Position numbers and translations under genes: made by a program. Below are positions 15,899 to 20,526 of a stretch of DNA of 20,526 nt, piece by piece. The notes under the pieces are model-generated. The model ran no database searches. It was not told the origin of the DNA and saw only the letters and a program-made list of their open reading frames with translations. The DNA lies in the NCBI GenBank assembly GCA_008931825.1, contig QXVZ01010104.1, positions 1 to 20,526 of the forward strand. The letters are read 5' to 3'. Source of the DNA: Phallusia fumigata (taxonomy: Eukaryota; Chordata; Ascidiacea; Phlebobranchia; Ascidiidae). How positions within the stretch are numbered: the stretch's first letter is position 1; the number at the start of each line of letters is the position of its first letter.

Positions 15899-15938
15899 AT
15901 GGGCGCCGCCAGAAAATTTCCTAGAGGGGGCAAATTTT
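15899..15938 (+). repeat. Transposon terminus-like sequence
   Basis: ATGGGCGCCGCC followed by AGAAAATTT and a G-run resembles the left end of some animal hAT elements and matches the inverse of the 17350-17361 terminus at 10 of 12 positions. No matching 8-bp duplication links the two ends, so they probably do not bound the same element. Confidence 0.35.
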
Positions 15939-16052
15939 AACACTTTCATACACACAGATAAATCTCAGTATTAGGTACATATGATAAAACATTTATAATC
16001 AATAACGTACATCGTCACTTTACCGGTAACTTTATTAAACACGTGTACTTTT

Positions 16053-16273
16053 ATGAGTTTACTAAATGAATTTCGATGTGGCTTTAAGCGGGCATTTTTT
16101 GATGTTGTGCAAGTTACAACAGAGGATGAACAGGCCATTACAGTGCACATTAGGTACATGCTTAAGCAAATTCAGAGGACTGCACCTCGGGTGCCCCCGC
16201 AAAGACTACGCCGGAAAAAGAATCACCAGCCGCGTCGCCCAGCGCTGGTTCCCCATTGGACGCGGAAATACTT
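16053..16273 (+). other. Open stretch upstream of the cysteine-rich ORF, possible 5' exon
   Basis: Three overlapping frames are open. The one ending SPLDAEILKDIGQR at about 16296 has an S/P/E-rich composition like a disordered protein linker and may be spliced to the cysteine-rich frame. No start codon, donor or family match could be settled. Confidence 0.3.
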
Positions 16274-16596
16274 AAGGACATAGGTCAGCGCTAGCTACGT
16301 TTAATTACAATAGCTCGAACAACGAGCTAGAGGTCCCGAAGCGGATCCATTCGTCATCTTCTTCAAACGTATCGCCAACTAAGCGCGTTCGCCATACTTC
16401 TAATGAAATTAGTTGTATTTGTTGTGGGGCCTATGCAGAGACTCCCGATTGGGATTATAACACTCAGTGCGACAAATGCAAAGCATTGATGCGCTGCGAG
16501 TGTGGCCATGTTGATTGTTCTAGAGAGGGTCTACCCATTAAGTGTGACATGTGTAAGACAAAGATTATACCGCACGGGACTAACATTACATTGTAG
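16274..16596 (+). CDS. Unrecognised cysteine-rich ORF with two zinc-binding-like repeats
   Basis: The frame is open from just after a TAA at 16271-16273 to the TAG at 16594-16596, but has no ATG before the cysteine region, so it is probably a 3' exon. A basic S-rich stretch (VPKRIHSSSSSNVSPTKRVR) precedes two similar modules. The first is CICCGAY...QCDKCK and the second RCECGHVDC...KCDMCK. Each has the pattern C-x-C-G, a spacer of roughly 10-16 residues, then C-D-x-C-K, as in a zinc ribbon or treble-clef finger. The basic segment could be a nuclear localisation signal. I do not recognise the family. It sits between transposon terminus-like sequences and may belong to a mobile element. Confidence 0.5.
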
Positions 16597-16919
16597 CGCT
16601 AAATTGTGATTCGTCAATATTTTAACGTGCTCCTGCTATTGGTGCGTTTTTTTAGACGGCAGAGTTGTATGCCGCATACCCGAGAATTTGACCGACGTTC
16701 AAACGCCATTGAGCTCAAACGCGGGTATTGTCTCACAACCAGGTAATTGTTCGCATGAGAAACCACAAAACACAAGGGAAAAAAAATGAGAGAAATAGTG
16801 ACGTCATAGTGAGCCTGTGATGCAATAGCCGCTCTGGCGGAGAGCGTTGCCGTCCGTAACAAACATGTTTACATTCGTTTCCGACAAAATATAATTGAAA
16901 ATTTCCACGCACTTGTTAC
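16597..16919. other. Spacer between the cysteine-rich ORF and the next small ORF
   Basis: Nothing is recognised except a CRE-type palindrome TGACGTCA at about 16799-16806. Minus-strand frames here lack motifs. Confidence 0.4.
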
Positions 16920-16973
16920 ATGCAGTTTTGGAATTTAAACATTCATTTTTGTGAGTTATGGAACAGAAGTTCA

Positions 16974-17119
16974 ATGGAGCATAACGGTGTTGTTGTGCAA
17001 CGGACCACAGGACAATTTGTTTGTTATTCAATGCGGCCTTACCACGCAGGAACAAGCGTTCGTCCAAAGTTTCAGGCGGTAAATTTGCGTTGCGATAAGT
17101 GCTTAAACTGCAAGCCTTA
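16974..17119 (+). CDS. Small unrecognised ORF ending in a CDKC motif
   Basis: From the ATG at 16974 the frame reads MEHNGVVVQRTTGQFVCYSM and ends VNLRCDKCLNCKP at a TAA. The end CDKC-x-x-C echoes the CDKCK and CDMCK motifs of the ORF at 16274-16596, suggesting a third related module or a separate exon of the same gene. Its 3' end is repeated in the tandem duplication that follows. No family is recognised. Confidence 0.35.
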
Positions 17120-17320
17120 ACATAGTCTCACCCTATTAAGCTCCAAGAAAGATATTTGGTATTTCATGACGTCATTTTGTGACGTCATANGTAACTAAAG
17201 TTTCAGTCGGTAAATTTGTGTTGCGAGAAGTGCTTCAACTGCAAACCTTAACATAGTCTCACCCGATTAAGCTCCAAGAAAGATATTTGGTATTTCATGA
17301 CGTCATTTTGTGACGTCATA
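17066..17320 (+). repeat. 131-bp tandem duplication, about two units
   Basis: The unit at 17066-17196 recurs at 17197-17320 with a few substitutions. Each unit contains the coding end (…C-x-KC-x-NCKP, TAA), the segment AACATAGTCTCACCC and two TGACGTCA palindromes about 16 bases apart. An ambiguous base (N) lies at 17190 near the junction, so the copy number in the genome may differ. Confidence 0.88.
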
Positions 17321-17361
17321 TAATTTGGCATACTCGAAAAAATTCAAAAGTCGGCGCCTAT
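17300..17361 (-). mobile_element. Right end of a second hAT element related to the 82-4813 family
   Basis: GTCGGCGCCTAT at 17350-17361 matches the right end of the large hAT (CTCGGCGCCTAT) except for its first base. As in that element, TGACGTCA palindromes lie about 40 bases inside the end. The left end is not convincingly present in the window, so its extent is unknown. The cysteine-rich ORFs upstream could be its cargo or older neighbours. Confidence 0.55.
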
Positions 17362-17427
17362 TAGAGTAACCGAGATGTTTTAGGTCTCATAACCACATGT
17401 TATGAGTTCAAAACCTAACATGCCTTC
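17361..17427 (+). repeat. tRNA-like remnant 1
   Basis: AACCGAGATGTTTTAGG resembles an A box of the Leu/Ser type and TATGAGTTCAAAACCT a B box, 32 bases apart. No full cloverleaf forms. It is probably a SINE head or decayed tRNA. Confidence 0.3.
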
Positions 17428-17807
17428 CTTGGCGCTTTTTGTAGATACGTTACTTTCTCCCTTAGTTCATTGTACATAACTTTCTTTGTTATACCTTGTA
17501 TATGCGCGATAGCTGAAATCACTTTGTACTGTGTTATTGTTGACATTTAGATGTGTTCGACATAACTGTGTTGACTAGTCCACCACGAAGGACACTTTAG
17601 GTTTATAGCCGCTGGTTTGGTCCGTTTAACTCACGGCCAACCTGAACCCCCTACACCCAAATAAATGCATTGTGCACAGATGTGTGAACGATGTACCTGC
17701 TTTCACATGCGCGTTCTCTTTACACGCGTACTCCACTTTATTTGTGTCTCAATCGAACGAGGCTTCAAGAGTAGCTTACCCTGCTCGCAGATAGTACCAC
17801 CCAAGGT
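17428..17807. other. Spacer, nothing recognised
   Basis: No open frame with known motifs and no clear repeat end. Confidence 0.45.
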
Positions 17808-17866
17808 TAGAGTAGTGGTTGCAACATAGCGTGACCTACAGGGTTAGATCCCCAGAGATGCCCTAC
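17808..17866 (+). repeat. tRNA-like remnant 2
   Basis: GGTTAGAGTAGTGGTTGCAA includes an A-box-like TAGTGGTTG, and AGGGTTAGATCCCC is a near-consensus B box. Spacing is short for a full tRNA. It may be the head of a SINE whose body includes the following T-rich repeats. Confidence 0.4.
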
Positions 17867-17961
17867 CCAGTAGTTTGTATCAGTGTTCCTTGTTGTATGT
17901 ATATTGTGTACGTGTATTTCTCGTGTGTATCTTTTTTGCTTGTATGTATTTCGCTCTTCTA

Positions 17962-18227
17962 TGGTCCTCGCACCCTATTGGTGCGTGAGTTGACTAATGA
18001 CATGTTAGCCTCCCGTTTGCGCATTTTCCTGCCTGTACTGTCCTCACACCCCATTGGTGCTTGAGTCGACGAATCATATGTGTTTCTTTTTTCTATTGCG
18101 CTCTCTTCTGCGTGCTTCACTTATCATGTCTTCTCGTGTTGTCTTCGCATACTTTAGTTTTTTGTATTAGGTATCGCTTTCTTTTTGTCCTCGTATCATA
18201 TTGATGCTCGAGTAGACAAATGATCAT
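17962..18227 (+). repeat. Three dispersed copies of a 40-bp hairpin-forming repeat
   Basis: Copies at 17962-18006, 18039-18080 and 18186-18227 share GTCCTCGCACCCTATTGGTGC-like cores followed by GAGT-GAC-AAT-A. Each can form a short hairpin with a 5-base loop. The stem CACC/GGTG of copies 1 and 2 becomes TATC/GATG in copy 3, so pairing is kept. Separation is 77 and 147 bases. Confidence 0.65.
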
Positions 18228-18500
18228 TTATATTCCACCACTTTGTTATATTGATATCGTGTTTTTTTTCTCCATACCGAACCAACCCTTTGTGGTACTT
18301 GCTTCGTCCCGTTTATTTTTGCATGTGCAAATAAACAAAAAATTGCGGAAGATAGAATGCTGCGTACAATCTTCACAGAAGAAATGAGGTGGAAAGTGGC
18401 CATCCAACAAGGTTGTGTCTCGGACTCGGACAAATTCAAATATTTTAATTTTGTTTATTTGTTTCGTTTTGTATTTTATTTGACCCGGTTTTATCTTGCC
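18228..18500. other. Spacer, nothing recognised
   Basis: T-rich sequence with two short minus-strand frames lacking motifs. Confidence 0.4.
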
Positions 18501-18844
18501 TTTTTTTAAACAAAATCTTGACCGGCTACTCATCTTACAAAACAAGTTTCACTAATTACTGCACCGGTCATAAACTGGCTTGCGGCTATAATTGTTTCGT
18601 CCCATTACGTGTTTCCGAGCAGTCGTTAGAACATTGTTAACGTGTATACCTGAACGCTATATAAGTTAAACGTTTTGAAATTAATGCGCTCGTTGTTTTC
18701 GTGATGTGCCTAACGAATTATAGACTTGAAAACGTAGCTGTCGTGTTTGGTATTGTATGGTTCTAGGTTGAGCAGCGATTAGTTTGTTTATTAAAAGAGT
18801 CTAGATCGGAGTGTTTTAGTTTGTGCACCGTAACGGTCGGTACA
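18500..18844 (+). promoter_or_regulatory. Putative 5' LTR of a second Gypsy-type element
   Basis: A TATA-box-like CTATATAAG at about 18657-18665 and an ATTAAAA polyadenylation-like signal near 18790 precede a CA dinucleotide at 18843-18844, as in the U3-R-U5 order of an LTR. The 5' boundary is a guess because the partner LTR is outside the window. Confidence 0.45.
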
Positions 18845-18848
18845 AAAG

Positions 18849-18866
18849 TGGTGCCTTTTCCGACGT
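18849..18866 (+). other. Putative tRNA primer binding site
   Basis: TGGTGCCTTTTCCGACG begins with TGG, complementary to the CCA end of tRNA, and would pair with a tRNA ending in GGCACCA. It lies 4 bases after the presumed LTR end, where Gypsy elements carry their primer site. Confidence 0.55.
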
Positions 18867-19108
18867 GGTGTTGTATTCCGCGCATTTTTAACCTTCTGTT
18901 TTAACGTAATCGCTATTAACAACGCCTAAAATAATGTCGCAGAGAACTAGTTTCGTTCCTAGATTTGTAAAAGATGCGTTGAATTTAAAGACGCTGAAAC
19001 CTCGAAACAATTGCTAGTAACGCCAGGCGATTACGCGTCATATCGTGCCACTACTAGGCCTACTGCCGGACGCTATAATCTGGTCCAGCAGCGACTCTAC
19101 TGACGATT
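18867..19108 (+). other. Gypsy leader between primer site and gag
   Basis: An ATG at 18933 opens a frame (MSQRTSFVPRF...) that stops after about 28 codons near 19017. It could be the original gag start now separated by stops or frameshifts from the main gag frame. Another frame at about 19075-19165 is acidic (SSSDSTDDFDGFGEF). Confidence 0.4.
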
Positions 19109-20147
19109 TTGACGGATTTGGCGAATTTGGCTGTAAGCGCTACCACACATTGTTCGGTTTCGTTTTTTAATGCGCCTGTCCAGTCTGTGACGACCACGTC
19201 CACAGAGCTGTCGTTTTCAATAGCTCAGCCGCGTTTGAGTTATTTTGTTCAACCGTCAACAAATTTCCAGGCCGCATCTTTGTTTTTACCGCCAAGTCAG
19301 GCACCGTATTCCACGCCTCGCTATCCTGCTGTTTCTGCGCCTAATTTTGGGGTTAGCCAAATTGCACCTGCCACGCCTTTAACTTCGAAAGTTAAATTGC
19401 CCCCGATGTGGCAGGATTCTATCAAGTTGTGGTTAGCAACTGTAGAAATAATTTTCCAAAACCATAAGATAACCTCTGACGCGGAGAAATTTAACTTGAC
19501 GATATCTTCGCTTAACCAAGAGCAGGCGCAAAGCGTTGGACACATCATCCTAGGTAACGAAGGTAGTCGCTTGTTCGAAACCTTAAAACAAGCTCTTTTG
19601 AAGGCGTTTGGTTGCAACGCGATCACCGAAGTGCATGAGTTGTTGCACGACGTGAGTCTTGATAATAGGCGCCCAACTGTTTTGCTTATTCGAATGAAAA
19701 CGATATTGGGCAACTATCAAAATTTAAGTCAGGACGCGGAAAAATTATTGAAAAAATTGTTCTACGACAAGCTGCCTGCGCACGTACGCATGATACTGGC
19801 GCCTAATTGCAGTTTGTCAGTTGATGCGTTGGCTGAGAAGGCTTATCAAATCACATTGATTAGTGAGCCAACGAAGTTTCAGCCTGAAAAGGTGGTTGTA
19901 AAGGACGCAAATGTCTCGGGTACAAAAAGATATTTTTGCCAACATCCAAATTCTGAATAACGATAATATTGAAAGGCGTTTGCGTGAAGTCACTGATGAG
20001 TTGAAGGCCATTAAATCGGCTCAAACGGTTGCGTCTGCTACTCCTCGTTTCCAAGGACATAGAAAGCAGAATGGCGGGTATTATAGGTCTGGTAATTATA
20101 GAGGCCGCACGACGTCACGCCCCAAACCAAGGATTCGACATTGGTGA
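19109..20147 (+). pseudogene. Gypsy-type gag, frameshifted
   Basis: The first frame (19109-19960; TTG at its start, no ATG) has an S/P/T-rich N-terminus. From about residue 94 comes VKLPPMWQDSIKLWLATVEI, then NHKITSDAEKFNLTISSL, then PTVLLIRMKTILGN, FYDKLPAHVRMILAP and LAEKAYQI. This is the capsid-like region of invertebrate Gypsy Gag (LP-x-FW...W-x-x-x-E-x-x-F, KF-x-x-x...L, LP-x-x-x-x-x-IL). The homologous reading then passes to the frame at 19911-20147 (ERRLREVTDELKAIKSA, then an R/G-rich tail), so a single frameshift near 19915-19950 separates capsid and tail. No CCHC zinc knuckle and no protease or RT follow in the window. Gag packages element RNA; this copy is likely defective. Confidence 0.8.
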
Positions 20148-20526
20148 GCCCGACGTGATCAGTGACGGACCATGTGCTCATTTACAAAGATCCTTCTGAA
20201 GAACTCACTCAATCCACGACAGCAGAACTAACTGAAGTGTTGCAATCCAAAAACCAAAGAGATGCAATCCGACAACTGACCAATGAAGAAACAAAAAAAA
20301 CTTCTTTACCCAATGAAGAAGCATTTCAACGTCGGAGACTTTTAGATTTTTGGAACAACGCAATCGTCAGATAATAACATCCATGGGACGGAATCAAATC
20401 AACGCAACTTTACCCTTCTGCAAGATCAGCCTTCCGAAATGTTTATTTCGGTCAAGTAACTTTCATTTTGTGTTTGTGTGTAAAAGCTTTAGTGCACATA
20501 TCGTCTAAAATTCAACGCCCTTCACT
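20148..20526 (+). other. Region after gag, unassigned
   Basis: A 70-codon open frame at 20162-20374 (DPSEELTQSTTAELTEVLQS...) is hydrophilic and helical-looking but matches no Gypsy pol motif I know. The element may be truncated here or joined to other sequence. No 3' structures are visible before the window ends. Confidence 0.35.

Noticed and set aside
15899-17361. A complete hAT element bounded by ATGGGCGCCGCC and GTCGGCGCCTAT
   Set aside because: The ends are similar but the flanking 8-mers (AACAGATC and TAGAGTAA) do not match, and the inner sequences of the ends differ.
19321-19713. Minus-strand open frame of 130 codons
   Set aside because: Antisense to the Gypsy gag; no recognisable protein.

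Overview
This window is eukaryotic, almost certainly from an invertebrate animal. It holds tRNA genes with internal pol III boxes, GT-AG introns, AT-rich spacers and animal-type transposable elements (hAT, BEL/Pao, Gypsy, LINE, a tRNA-derived SINE, a CACTA-like transposase). I cannot name the species; a cnidarian, tunicate or other marine invertebrate would fit. I see no ordinary single-copy host gene. The window is a nested mobile-element landscape with a small tRNA-Val array inside it.

Layout. (1) Bases 82-4813 are one complete hAT transposon with 13-bp terminal inverted repeats and a perfect 8-bp target duplication (74-81 and 4814-4821). Its transposase (869-3884) is split by a second, small hAT-type element (1850-2637) with its own perfect 8-bp duplication, and also carries one in-frame TAG. 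(2) A minus-strand LINE ORF1 (4877-5578) abuts the hAT, which landed just downstream of it. (3) At 5758-7875 there are three minus-strand copies of a SINE family; copy 1 keeps a tRNA-Arg(TCT)-like head. They surround a tandem array of four tRNA-Val units (6274-6840), two intact with different anticodons (CAC and TAC) and two decayed. A BEL/Pao protease-region fragment lies between SINE copies 2 and 3. (4) A minus-strand Gypsy pol fragment occupies 13760-14520 and continues in phase at 8002-8580. The two halves are separated by about 5.2 kb and share a 9-bp direct repeat at the junctions. (5) That insertion carries a decayed CACTA/EnSpm-related transposase gene (about 9377-11643) followed two bases later, on the same strand, by a decayed DUF4806-like gene (11646-13224). 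A 58-bp near-perfect inverted repeat (10875-11053) sits in the transposase. (6) Bases 14633-15695 hold remnants of an uncharacterised SAMD3-like animal repeat gene. (7) Bases 15899-17361 hold a terminus-like sequence, a two-repeat cysteine-rich ORF, a second small ORF with a duplicated 3' end, CRE-type palindromes, and the right end of another hAT related to the first. (8) Bases 17361-18230 carry tRNA-like remnants and a three-copy hairpin repeat. (9) From about 18.5 kb a second, plus-strand Gypsy-type element begins: LTR-like promoter, primer binding site at 18849 and a frameshifted gag (19109-20147).

The order of events can partly be read. The small hAT entered the large hAT, the large hAT entered LINE-flanking DNA, and the CACTA-like/DUF4806 block entered the Gypsy element. 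The most interesting unit is the transposase-DUF4806 pair, which resembles the two-product organisation of plant En/Spm elements. All family assignments come from reading motifs by eye; no database search was run.
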